Source of the DNA: Antedon mediterranea
Lineage: Eukaryota; Echinodermata; Crinoidea; Comatulida; Antedonidae
Length of the DNA stretch: 60,000 nucleotides
Direction of reading: 5' to 3'
NCBI RefSeq assembly: GCF_964355755.1
Contig: NC_092673.1
Coordinates: forward strand, 1,495,001 to 1,555,000
Numbering within the stretch: position 1 is the first letter of the stretch; each line of letters begins with the position of its first letter. Positions 22,957-33,986 of this stretch are shown here, in pieces. The notes below the pieces were generated by a model. That model was not told where the DNA came from. It saw only the letters and a list, made by a program, of their open reading frames with translations, and did not search any database. A program made the position numbers and the translations under genes.

Positions 22957-25185
22957 ACACTGTAATATAGCTACTGAATGTGTTATTGTGTCTGTCCTTA
23001 TGACTATATTATAATTAGTATATTAAGAAGTGCGGTTAGATTACCTCGGGCTTCCTCGATTAAATCTACCTTCAAAAGTTTAAACAAACATTTTTAAAAT
23101 AAATACGGGCCAGATAGAGCATAGTGTCACATATTACTCGGACCAGGGGCATTTTTCCCAAAATAACATGGACCTTAAGAACATTCAATAAACTTGTGTT
23201 TATTTAAATTTTTAGTAGTGTGCCGTATTTTGGCATGTGGGACACCAGAGTGTTGAAAACCCATGATTTGAACAAATTTCCTTTTTCCTGTAAAAGCGAT
23301 CGATAACAACAAAAATCGGGCATAAAGAAAAAAAATTACCCCACCCCATATCGTACAATCTGAATATATTCCTCCAACTCATATTAAATCATATTTTTGT
23401 GCTGTCAAGAATGTTATGTTATGTAACTGAAGGGACTGGGTGTATAATTATAGTAAAACAGCATTGTGGTAGTTGGCATATGATTTGTTAGGTAAATTTT
23501 ATTAAGTGGGTATTTTTCTGCTGGTAAGAAAATACAGTAATACTGATTCCATCCATAAAACTGTTTTACTTGGCAAAATGTTTGCGAAAAAGGAAATATT
23601 GATATATTGGTGATGACTTTTCAACATTATCTTTCATCATTTTACTTTTAATATGCAGGGAAAGATCTAAGCAGGCGCACGCTCTCCCGTTTGACAGCTA
23701 AAATGAAAATATGACTGTTTTGATATTTATTTTCGATAGACTATTAATATGATAACCTACGTTTTACCACAAAATACTACTAAATAGTGAATGAACTATT
23801 GTAGAATTTCTGGACATTGTGACATTTCATTCTCAAACTAATATATTTAATTAAAATATATTTTTAGAAAGTATGTAATGACCATTTGGAAAGTTTGTTT
23901 TATTTTTAGAAAGTTATCGTATTCACAACACATCACAACCAAATAGTTGTGGATTTTCCCAGACAAGTCGCATGACACTGGCGTAACAATTATCTTTGTG
24001 ACGTATAGCCATTGTTGTTTGTTAACAGGTGATTTAAGCTGGTTTTTATTCTTTCTCAATTTGCTTCCGCCAGTATACACCAACAATGTAACAGATGGCA
24101 ATTCTTATTCAAATTTCCTGGTGTGATGTCATAGCACATACCATTATGATTTTAGGGGTGATAATACTCATTGTGCAAATGAATATCAGGTACTGTATAA
24201 CCAATACAATTATGACAGTAACTTTAACAGTGATAGTCACCAGTGTAGTAGTGTAATTTATGATAAAATTGTTATCACACATTGTTTGAGAATATGATAC
24301 TAATATGATTAGGGCTAATTTTAGAACTTTGTAATGTTTACTTTATGAATATTTGAATACTGCTATCACATTGGGTTCATAATCAAATCCATTTCCACTG
24401 GCTTATATTATTTTCATATAAATACAATTTTCGGGTCAACCAATGTACATTTATCCTATAAATCTTATAAAGCAGAAATAACTACCGTATGATCAAATTG
24501 TAATACTGTATTGCAAGAAAAAGGTTTGGATTGTATTGTGTATGAAAAGGGAAAAAATGTCTGATATAGGAAAGTTGGAGTCTGATGAATGGCCTATTCA
24601 GACAGACAGATTTGTGACAAGGGCAGGCGCAGCAGTCTGATGAATGGCCTATTCAGACAGACAGATTTGTGACAAGGGCAGGCGCAGCAGTCTGATGAAT
24701 GGCCTATTCAGACAGACAGATTTGTAATGCAGCATACAGTCGTAGGACATGACATAAACCAGAGGGAGCATTTAGAGCAGGGGCCCAGGGCCTAAAAATG
24801 ACGGAAACACTTCATTTTGACATTGGGAACTTTAAATATTTGTAATGACAAATTGCAATGGAGTCTGTTTTAAAAAATCTCTGGGTCTAAGTATTACACC
24901 CATCCCTTCTTCCTAAATATATCACTGTTATAAACAGGATCAATTATTAGTACAATGAATGCACTGGCAATACAGACATTATTATTTTAAATGTATATGA
25001 ACTGGATATGATATTGTTAATTGAGGGGCGGGCATCATAGAGTAATTATTCATCTCCTTATAGATGGAGAGTTAAACAGGGCAACTTAATGGGGAAAAAG
25101 TGAAACAAACAATTATGCTTTTCAAATCTCTTAAGTTCATTTGTGGCCCTAAAGAGGACCGAAAAAAAAAGTTGAAAGTAGAATA
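22957..25185. other. PRC1 to PNRC intergenic region, left part
   Basis: AT-rich. It holds a short hairpin near 23036-23072 (ggttagattacctcgg ... cgattaaatctacc) and the 55-bp triplication at 24579. No gene recognised; frames such as 23847-24101 on the minus strand match nothing known to me. Confidence 0.5.
24579..24727. repeat. 55-bp tandem repeat, 2.7 copies
   Basis: agtctgatgaatggcctatt ... gatttgtgacaagggcagg begins at 24579, 24634 and 24689, with almost no differences, so it is probably a recent expansion. Confidence 0.85.
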
Positions 25186-25775
25186 GTTTGGTAGTCTTGT
25201 GGATGACAGGCCTTTATGGTTTGGTAGTCTTGTGGACGATTGACCGGTATTTGTAGTTTGGTAGTCTTGTGGACGATTGACCGGTATTTGCAGTTTGGTA
25301 GTCTTGTGGACGATTGACCGGTATTTGCAGTTTGGTAGTCTTGTTGACGATTGACCGGTATTTGCAGTTTGGTAGTCTTGTGGATAATTGACCAGTATTT
25401 GTAGTTTAGTAGTCTTGTGGTCGATTGACCGGTATTTGTAGTTTGGTAGTCTTGTGGATAATTGACCGGTATTTGTAGTTTGGTAGTCTTGTGGATAATT
25501 GACCGGTATTTGCAGTTTGGTAGTCTTGTGAACAATTGACCGGTATTTGTAGTTTGGTAGTCTTGTGAACAATTGACCGGTATTTGTAGTTTGGTAGTCT
25601 TGTGAACAATTGACCGGTATTTGTAGTTTGGTAGTCTTGTGAATAACTGAGCGGTATTTGTAGTTTGGTAGTCTTGTGGATAATTGACAGGCCTCGGTGG
25701 TTCAGTAGTCGTGTTGTTACGATTCTTAGTTTGGTAGTCTTGAGTACAGGAGGCCTTTATGGTTTGGTTGGTAGA
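25186..25775. repeat. 37-bp minisatellite, about 13-16 units
   Basis: Unit gtttggtagtcttgtggacg + attgaccggtatttgta. Units differ mainly in the ggacga/ggataa/gaacaa word. Since 37 is not divisible by three and no unit carries a minus-strand stop in any frame, all three minus frames stay open; the 226-codon frame here is therefore a repeat artefact unless transcription is shown. Confidence 0.93.
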
Positions 25776-27080
25776 CTTGTTTTTGGTAAACTGGTTCAGA
25801 CTCCTGTTGCGTTGAATGTGAATTTTCATTGATACCGGTAGTAATTTGGATTTACATTTTGATTGTCAATTACAGAAGTAATAATTTTATAAATTGGCAA
25901 TGTACACAAAACTAAAATGTTACATTAAAATTTTTGGCTTCCATGGTAAGTTATAAAAATAATTTATGAATAATTATTACAATACATATCTTGGAATATT
26001 TGTACAATCTTTCATAATTTAAAAACATCTTACTAATGTTATCAAAATGCAAGGTATTTTGTGTTTTAGAAACACTATCATACAACAATAATGGGTTACA
26101 CAAAAAATAACTACAGTCACAATACTGTAAATTCTGTCAAATGAAAACAAATATTAAATATTAGGCTAATTTTGTTGCCTACCCTTGATTTGTTAATAAG
26201 GGTCTTTTTCAGTAATACTTTGCATGGTTTTTTTTATACTGTCTGGTGTTATTTTGACTAATTTCAGGCCTGGAACATCCACAGATAAATAATAAAATAA
26301 CAAATGGTATTAGAAGTAGTCACTATCTATCCACATTGGAAGTACAGTCAAAGAATAAATTAAAAAAAAGAGTTGTTGAAAAGAGTTTCTTGAAGTCTAC
26401 AGGTTACGGTAACAAAACTGGTTTTACAAAGATTTAAAAATTAAACTATGTTGAAAAAGCAATCTTATCTAAATCTTAACTATCGTAAAAGAACAATGTC
26501 TTTAGCACAAAGAATTTGAAAAGTTAGAACTTGAAGCATGAATTATTGCACGTTTAACCCACCCAAGACACTTAATGGAATAACCTTCTCAATCGCATTT
26601 CACTAGAGTTTGTCTAGTGTCCGCTCTCCGACTATGGCTAAATTTGATATACCTAGCCTCGACAAAATGTATATTCATTTTGCATGTTCACAAGGTAAAA
26701 AGCACCACGTTTATAATATATCAAGTACTGTAAAATTCCACACGAAATTTTCTTATACTTTGCACTTTCGTTTGTTATTCCACAATTTATGCATAAATAC
26801 TGCAAATAAGTTCTGTGCAAATCTTAGCTTCAAATTCTTCTTTACCTTAAACTATATACAACAACCAGTTGCTGGTTTTATCAAATGTACTGTACAGTAT
26901 ATAAAAATACTACATCTCTTTATACTTGGTCCTATAAAACGTTTTAACTACAAATGTACAATTTTTGGAAGCCAAAAACCAAATTCGTTTACAATATTCA
27001 TGTTCACCAAAATGGAATGGTTGCAAATATTCAGTCTGAAAACATAATTTGAGTTGTCACGTTGGACCAAGCAAGAAAGT
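25776..27080. other. 3'-flank / probable 3' UTR of the PNRC gene
   Basis: AT-rich sequence downstream of the minus-strand PNRC stop. I could not find a convincing minus-strand AATAAA close to the stop. The plus-strand frame at 26610-27047 has no recognisable motif. Confidence 0.4.
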
Positions 27081-27566
27081 TTATGAAGCAACTTTTAACA
27101 TTGTTTTCAAATTGTTCTCCATTTGTTTGAAAGACGATGGCGAATGCGGCAGCACATTGAAGCCCTGTATCCAGCCGACAGGTGGCGATGGTAGACAATC
27201 TGGCGGCGGTGCCTCGCTAAATTTCGCACCAGCATATGATGGCGATTCACGCAGTTTGCTTTCTTCCGTCTGCTGGAAGCCTGGTTGCGGAGAATATCTT
27301 ACTTGAAGTGGCGATTGCCTCTTATTGACGTTCATCAAGGGCATCCCATTGGTATAAAAATTAGATTTAACCGGATGGAATGCTGATTTTGGTGAAGATC
27401 TCTGCAGTTGTTTGCTTGGATTTGGACTGAATCCATTTGTTCTATTCTGCTGCTTCATCGGTGAACCACAACCTTGTTGGTCTTTGAATCGCTTCGGTGT
27501 CTTAGTGTGGCTGCTTCTGCGATATGGAGAAGCTTGTAATTGAGTTGGACCCATGTTTGGACTCAT
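27081..27566 (-). CDS. PNRC2: Proline-rich nuclear receptor coactivator / decapping coactivator (PNRC1/2 family)
   Basis: PNRC2 bridges UPF1 and the Dcp1-Dcp2 decapping enzyme in mRNA decay and also binds nuclear receptors. This single-exon gene encodes 161 residues (human PNRC2 139, PNRC1 327). The N-terminal 105 residues are basic, Ser/Pro/Gln-rich and disordered. The C-terminus carries the family signature: SYAGAKFSE (YAGxxF, residues 111-116, Dcp2 activation), EAPPP (118-122, where vertebrates have SEPPSPS), LPSPP (125-129, Dcp1 EVH1-binding LPxP) and a final LKTMLKV (153-159), the NR-box-like helix. The start at 27566 is chosen because the frame upstream has no earlier ATG; another Met is at residue 5. 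Whether it is closer to PNRC1 or PNRC2 cannot be decided, so the symbol means family level. A non-coding upstream exon is possible (caactttag just before the start). Confidence 0.9.
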   Translation of the reverse strand: MSPNMGPTQLQASPYRRSSHTKTPKRFKDQQGCGSPMKQQNRTNGFSPNPSKQLQRSSPKSAFHPVKSNFYTNGMPLMNVNKRQSPLQVRYSPQPGFQQTEESKLRESPSYAGAKFSEAPPPDCLPSPPVGWIQGFNVLPHSPSSFKQMENNLKTMLKVAS

Positions 27567-28159
27567 TTCAATTTCGTAAACTAAAGTTGCACTGATGGCC
27601 AGCAATCTTCTTGATTGACAAAAACTTGGCCTACTGTAGCCTACACTCGATTATTATGGCTTAATTATTACCTTCGTGACAACTCAAATACGTATGAATA
27701 CACTGAATATCTTATAATATAACTGTAACAATAAAATTATCTAAAATTTGACAATCAAACCACCAAATTCGGACAAAGACTTGCACAATGCCAGTTGAAC
27801 AAGCAAGAGGTTTCTTTGAACAGTGTTGATATTTTCGGGAGGGTGTGACCAATCTAAATGACGGTTGAATCCTTCTTTACACATCAAAATGTACTCTTCC
27901 ACTTGTTCATAGAATTGTCAAAGACTGTCTAAACAGATTAACTGACTTGAAAATCCGGAGTGATATAGTAAATATGGGCAAAGGTGCCTCTGAAAATGAT
28001 GATATAACCACAACAAGCTCTTCTCTTCTCTCTCTCTCCTTCTGAAATGATCAGAACAAGCGCTTTGTTATCGCAAAATGGTGATAAGGTTTGACCAATC
28101 AATGCGTGCTATTTTAATCACGTGACCGTTTCTGACCTTGTTGTGACGCTAACGTTTCT
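27567..28159. promoter_or_regulatory. Upstream region of the PNRC gene
   Basis: Contains CCAAT words (near 27848 and 28096), a CACGTG E-box (near 28119) and a CT-rich run (28020-28041). It probably holds promoter and 5' UTR, but no TATA box or clear start site is visible. Confidence 0.4.
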
Positions 28160-28168
28160 AATTTTATC

Positions 28169-30024
28169 GGTGACTACTTCTTCGCATGCAGCTAAAGTAA
28201 AATGACGTCACGTTAAAGCGTGTCGTCACAGAGTCTCATGCATATGCAAAAGAATGTTTTGTCTCTGCTTCTTGTGCGCTCATCATGATTTTACAAAATG
28301 TTTTCAGAGTGATATTATTATTAATGATGGTGCGATCGGTGGTACAGAAAATAATCCGATATTGTTCCTGATAACAAAGAAGCAGATTAAATATAGTTGT
28401 TTATTCGACCCATTTGGCTTAGATGCCTAGGCCTAGACAGACTTTCTATGATACCTACTCCAGGCCCGTAGCCAGGGGAAGTTTTTATGGTTCGGGCGAA
28501 ACCCCCCCCCCCCCCCTTTACAGCGAACCCCCTTAACCAACTGCGAACCCCCATCCCCGACATGCCCAATACCTCACCCTCATCTCCAAAAATCCTCCAA
28601 ATACGTGCCTCACAGTACAAAAAGTTGTTTGTAAATTGAAAAATTCGTAAACTTGCATGTTCGTGAACCTTCTTCTCTGTATGAGCGTCAACTAGTGATA
28701 CGTGTCTGTAAATTTCTAAAAGCTGCAAATGAATTGCCGATTTTAACCTGAAAAATAAATGTTTGGTCCCTGCATGTAACATGATATTGACGCGTCTCAT
28801 AGCGAGCTGGCGCACGAACGATTCGTACAAAGGACACCGCCAGACAACTGCGTACCTATTGTTTAGATCACTGGCAGTCAGGCAGCATGCATAAAGTATA
28901 TAGCCTTCCGACGTACATCAATATTTATGTGTGACTATGAAGTATAATGTATCATAGAATTATAGTGAATATTAATATTTTACACTATCTATGGTATCAA
29001 GTACTGTACTGTAGTTCACATTATGGCATCCGATTATTTTTTTCTAGACCACCAGCCGATACGTACTAAAATGTATCAATATCACCTATTTACATATTTA
29101 TATTCCTCAACAAATTGCTGTAAATAAATATTATAGATAGAGCTAGCAAATAGCATTTGCCTTCACCCAGTGTGCTTTTTTCGGGGCGGCTCCTAGATAT
29201 ACGTTCACATTGAACTTGAACGCAAAACAAAATACGGAGTAAATGATCAAACAATCGGCGGTTCCGCACAGAGCACGCGCATCTAAAATACGGCAACAAA
29301 TAGTTATCGTCATTTAAATTATCGACGTGTTTGAGGATGAGGAAAAAAGTACGATCTTTTTGCTCATTGGTTATATAGGTGTATACGAGTGTCTTTTCCG
29401 GCCATCTAGGGGTGTCATTTAACCAAATTCGCTTCGCATCAGGCTGGGGGAGGGGGGGGGGGGGGTTGACCCAAATATTTAGTGTCCGAACCCCCCCCCC
29501 CCCCCCCCCCCCTTGACAGATCCTGGCTACGGCCTTCCACTCACTAGCGGCTTAACTAAACTAAAATACAGTATACACTGCCCACTATCAGGCCATCCAT
29601 ATCCTCCCCTTCATCGTTACCGCGTGGCATCGTGCAGATGTACACTAACCGGGCATACTAGCTAACTTCCCACCCACCCTAGCTCTCAGGTATGCACTGC
29701 GCTGCCACTACAGTAGGAGGCCTAGGCCTAGCCTATTTCGGGTCTCATGTCTTGCAGCATTTGAAAATACGTGACTAATATTGTACATTATTATTATTTT
29801 TTATTCGCACTGGAAGTATATAGGCTCTCCTGTCATGTTAAAATTAAAGTGTATTATTTATTATCCACAGCAGTGAAAACAATTAATATTTTTCGATAAA
29901 TCTCGCGTCGCGTGTGTGAAAAAACTCTCAGCAAGTTTGCTTCATTAATATGCATGAGACTCTGTGACGACCCACTTTAACGTGACGTCATTTTACTTTA
30001 GCTGCATGCGAAGAAGTAGTCACC
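28169..30024. mobile_element. Mutator-like element with 77-bp TIRs, containing a nested transposon
   Basis: The 77-bp inverted repeats at 28169-28245 and 29948-30024 begin GGTGACTACTTCTTCGCATG and differ at only two positions. They are flanked by the direct 9-bp repeat AATTTTATC (28160-28168 and 30025-30033). Long TIRs starting GG plus a 9-bp duplication are typical of Mutator-like elements. Without the nested copy at 28461-29537 the element is about 775 bp and has no transposase, so it is non-autonomous. The few TIR differences suggest recent activity. Confidence 0.85.
28461..29537. mobile_element. DNA transposon copy B, CAGGCCCGTAGCCAGG ends, nested
   Basis: Starts CAGGCCCGTAGCCAGGGG and ends CCTGGCTACGGCCTTC. 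The likely target duplication is TACTC (28456-28460) and CACTC (29538-29542), one mismatch. It is colinear with copy A at 4935-6021, including gcgaacccccc runs, ggcagcatgcataaag and tcttttccggccatctagg. Inserted inside the Mutator-like element, so it is the younger of the two insertions. Confidence 0.85.
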
Positions 30025-30033
30025 AATTTTATC

Positions 30034-32438
30034 TTGTTTACAAAATTCCAAATATGGAAACCGATAATTGTGTACGTACTTGTTTTACAAAAAAATGGTA
30101 TTTTTGTAATTAAAATATCACAATTTCAACTCATTCTTACTTTATTTCATATCCATAGTTCAGAATTTGGAAAAAAAAACTAGGTCTATCGTATGAGTAG
30201 ATAATGATTGAAAAGTAGTTCCACATTGAATTTCATGCAAAAGGAGTTAAGTGTCATATGACGTCATGATTTATCAAAACATTGGATTGGAAGACTCCAT
30301 TATGATTGTGGGAAGATTTATTGAGGAAAATAACAATAAGTTTGATTTGATTTGAATTTATTAGGAAAATCATCATAAAAGATACATACAAAGTAATAAC
30401 ATAAATTACTGACATTATAAATAAATACATTTATAAAATATTTTCCAAGATAGCCCAAAAAGCTCATTAGCTTATAAGTTTAGAGGATCATCTTTAAACT
30501 TTTTTAAATAAAACTGTTACGTCAAAAAGTCGAGAGGCGTTTTTTGTCTCTTACCGAAAACAAGATTATTTTTTCAGGTAAAAAAATGGTAATGGTATAT
30601 TGATAGGCCTATATATGACGATCATATCAATTAAAAAAATTAAAAAACATTCTTTTTTTTACGTCTATAACAAAATAACCGTACCACCATATAATGAAGG
30701 GTGTGGCTATTTTTTATTGACGAGGTGCAGTGGGTGTGGTGACGTTTATGTCACAATACGCATAACAATGTCGTACCGTTATGTAAAATTAAAGGGTAGG
30801 TTGGCTTTTTTTCTCGGGTTAAAAAAAAATCTACGAACATCTCTATACATGATAAAATTACAAAAATACAACAGCATTTTGTCACACATGCTGCACTGTT
30901 CACTACGGTACTTTCTGACTTTTTTTCAATTTAATCTACCAAAAGTATTATAATCTACACAGTACACACATCTAAATCACGTTGTATATTCAAATCGAAT
31001 TAATATAAAAGGCTAAAAAAAAAAATACAATATTTCTATAATAAAATAGAGAGGGCGCCAAACTATGAATCCGCGTACACGGTCCGTTTTTAATATATTG
31101 TAATACTACGACACGATTATAAAATATGATTTGCTTTTTGACTTTATTATTGAATTAGTCCCCTGGTCAATCCATAGTCGTTGCCACACTTTACATTTTT
31201 TTTTTGTAAAATTAAGCAATGGACAACAATTAAAACATTATGTAATTTCGTTCTCTAAACCAATAAAATGCATTGTTATTGTTATTTTTAAAATAATAGG
31301 CCTAATTACAATTTTGAATATGTATTTCATGTAAGTTTCAAATGTAGGCCTATTTCCATGTTTTATATGGACAATAAGATTTCTAAATATAGTTGAAATG
31401 ATATGGATGGTTCTTGGTCCGCTGGCCGCGCAAGCCTTTAAGGCAGAATTTAAACATTTTTGATTTTCTGGAATACATCTTATTTTATCCCTGCTCCAAC
31501 AAAGGTGTAGGCGTACCGTATTTATTACTAATAACGGGAACATTTTGATACAATTTCTACGGCCCTTTTGATTTTTTTCATATCTACCTATAAAATCCCC
31601 GAATATACTGAGCTGACTGAAACTTGTTTTCTCCATATAATGAACACTGAAATACATTTGAAACTGCCATGAAATACATATTGAAAATTGTAATTATTCG
31701 GGAGGCGTTATTTTTAAAGTTGTGATATAATCACATGCATAATTAAATATAAAAAAAGGGCGGTAAACGTTATATTCGAATAATACTATATTATAATATA
31801 ATTTTATTACAATCATGTAGGCATGCCTAGTTTAATTTCGTGCTCATGATAGATTATTATTACAGATTATGAATAAACCTAAAATCAATATATACCGAAA
31901 CTAATAAGAAATTAGGTTGGTAATGAATACGATATCTATTTTTCGGTCAAATAATTATAATTATTTATACTGTATGATCACAATGATCCGACTTCCGGGG
32001 CCCCTATACTGTTGATCACCTATAAAAGTAATAATAAAATATTATTTTAAACGGAGGCTCGTTTACAACAAAATGTGTTCTTCCACGTGGCCGTATGAAA
32101 GAAATTAAAACTACAATATCACAATTTAATATCAAAGACATATCTGCCTTTTCTATCCTTCTATTATTTTAATATGTTATCTTAATATTTGTATACATGA
32201 TTAGGATGTATAAAAGAACTGTTACAGGACACGATATTATAGAATAGGCCCAAATTGTTTTTTTTGTTGTCAAAATTAACTGTAAGTTAATCTGGAGTTT
32301 ATAATATGTAATTTTAGAGCCATATAATTAAATATAATTTTAAAGAGTCACATTAATTTGTGTATAGTGCTCAATTATAGACCTATAAATTTAAATAGAT
32401 TCATATGAAAGGATTCTATTCGATAGAAATAGTTTTAA
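30034..32438. other. Intergenic AT-rich region
   Basis: No gene recognised. The minus-strand frame 31238-31657 (139 codons) and plus-strand frame 30600-30953 have no familiar motif and look like chance openings in AT-rich sequence. A dispersed-repeat fragment lies at 30341. Confidence 0.5.
30341..30391 (-). repeat. Dispersed repeat end, 'tcaaatcaaatc' tail, copy 1
   Basis: tttgatttgatttgaattta followed by aaaatcatcataaaa and gatacatacaaag. The same text occurs at 46880-46932. Read on the minus strand it ends in AATAAATTCAAATCAAATC, like a retroelement 3' tail; no body recognised. Confidence 0.55.
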
Positions 32439-32451
32439 CGGAAGTGACGTC
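32439..32451 (+). promoter_or_regulatory. ETS-CRE composite promoter motif
   Basis: CGGAAGTGACGTC joins an ETS site (CGGAAGTG) to a CRE (TGACGTC), an arrangement frequent in animal housekeeping promoters. A second CCGGAAG lies at about 32496. It marks the likely promoter of the plus-strand gene that starts at 33632. Confidence 0.5.
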
Positions 32452-32469
32452 GAAAGTATTGAAAACACA

Positions 32470-32609
32470 GCGGGATCATCCGTGTCCGGAAGAAGCTTGT
32501 ATGTGTGAAAGGCGCTGTTTATGCGAACGACGATCGGGTCTACAGCAGTACACGACGATAAGAAAGGCTAGGTTATTGTATGCTCTGAAAGGTCGGTAGC
32601 AGTAAATGG
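32470..32609 (+). other. Probable 5'-UTR exon of the Ser/Thr/Pro-rich gene
   Basis: Sequence richer in G, C and CpG than its surroundings, running from just after the ETS-CRE motif to the donor GTAAGA at 32610. The frame open through it stops at 32598, just before the donor, so it is read as untranslated. The left border (start site) is a guess. Confidence 0.4.
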
Positions 32610-33631
32610 GTAAGAATTCGTCATTATTTATTGTTTTTTGATAAGAAATTAGTCGAAACGTATCAATATACCAATGTAGATGATTATGATGTAGTTGATA
32701 CGATATATTTATGCACGTAAATAGGGTTAAATTAGTTTAAAATGTAAGATTACTTCGTTTGGGCTTACTGCTGGCTAGCGTACAATAGTCTGCTAAGCAC
32801 ATACTCAGCAGCGCCAGCGGCTCAGCGGTAGTAACACCACCAATGCATAATCCAACTCGGCCTTCAGCAGCTAGCGGCAGTGCATTACACACATTAACAT
32901 AATACTATATTGGTTGTTCGCTTGCGTTTCATCTCTTGAAAAACTCATTGTGTTGTTGATTTGTTTCAAAGTTTGTGTTTTCATTGACAATTTTTTTTAA
33001 TTTGTTTTTTTTTTTAGAATATAATTATGTAATCCAAAGTGTACACTAAATAAAATACATATTTCTTGAAACTTCATAATATTGACCGCAAATTCTGGTA
33101 GTATGTACTGTAAACATTATCTGAATGCTGGTAAATAAAAACTCGTAGACAGACTCAAAATTAACAACTTAAATGCTAATCATTTTATTTTAGATTTTTG
33201 GTACTATAAATCTGTGAAGTTTTATCTGTTCAGGTCAATTTTTTGCTCCTGGCTAGATTGTACTTTAAATTTGCTAAATATTATTAGGCCACATATAAAA
33301 AGAATACTTGTTTTGCATCCCTCACTAGTTTGACCTGCCTCTGATTTTTTATTTATTATGTCAAAATTGGAGAATCGTCCAAAAAGATCATTTTAAAAAT
33401 ATTTGTATATATTATTATAATTTGTAGCAGCATTTTTTAAATATTGTACTATAGTACTGTACTTTTCTAATTTAGTTTCTAATTTTGAGGGCTAGTATGA
33501 TATGGACATAATAACTTTAATTAATTTTGCACACTATTCCATTTCTTTATAGATTTGGTCAAAACTTTATTTACAAAGGAAACATTTAGTTGTTGTGCGG
33601 AGATTTTCAGGATTATTGTGGATAGCATACT

Positions 33632-33986
33632 ATGCCAGTGTCTTCGCCTCCTTCAATAAATGTCAACAACCCAGGGATTTTAGAAAAACCATCATCTTTG
33701 TATAAAGAACAACGAACACAATATTTCAATCAGTCAGATTCTAGCCAGTATGCTCACCGTGAAGTAGCTATTCGCAGAGATTTGGACGATTACGCGAGGC
33801 CGCCCAGCACGTACGACCCAATGTATGGTCGTGGAAGCACAGTGACAACTACGAGTCCAAGGACTTCTCCATCTTACTTAAGTCTTAGGAATCATATTTC
33901 GCTTGCGAGTCCCACCGAGGCGGGACGTACACACTCCCCGGGTTACGATTTAAGAGAGACGACTGCTAGAAGGCGGTCACACCAAG
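33632..33986 (+). CDS. Ser/Thr/Pro-rich gene, first coding exon
   Basis: 118 codons plus one base. Donor GTGAGT at 33987. Untranslated bases 33553-33631 belong to the same exon. Confidence 0.8.

Noticed and set aside
25149-25829. 226-codon minus-strand frame
   Set aside because: Produced by the 37-bp minisatellite, which is open in all three minus frames.
26610-27047. 145-codon plus-strand frame opposite the PNRC 3' flank
   Set aside because: No motif and AT-rich codons; lies in the presumed antisense of a 3' UTR.
27049-27306. 85-codon plus-strand frame
   Set aside because: Shadow of the PNRC coding sequence on the opposite strand.
28169-30024. Inverted 77-bp CRE-containing segments as a duplicated promoter
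   Set aside because: The exact 9-bp direct repeat outside both arms shows they are transposon termini.
31238-31657. 139-codon minus-strand frame
   Set aside because: No recognisable domain and no splice or promoter context.
32405-32599. 64-codon plus-strand frame over the ETS-CRE motif
   Set aside because: It would start upstream of the likely start site and stops just before the donor; better explained as promoter plus 5' UTR.
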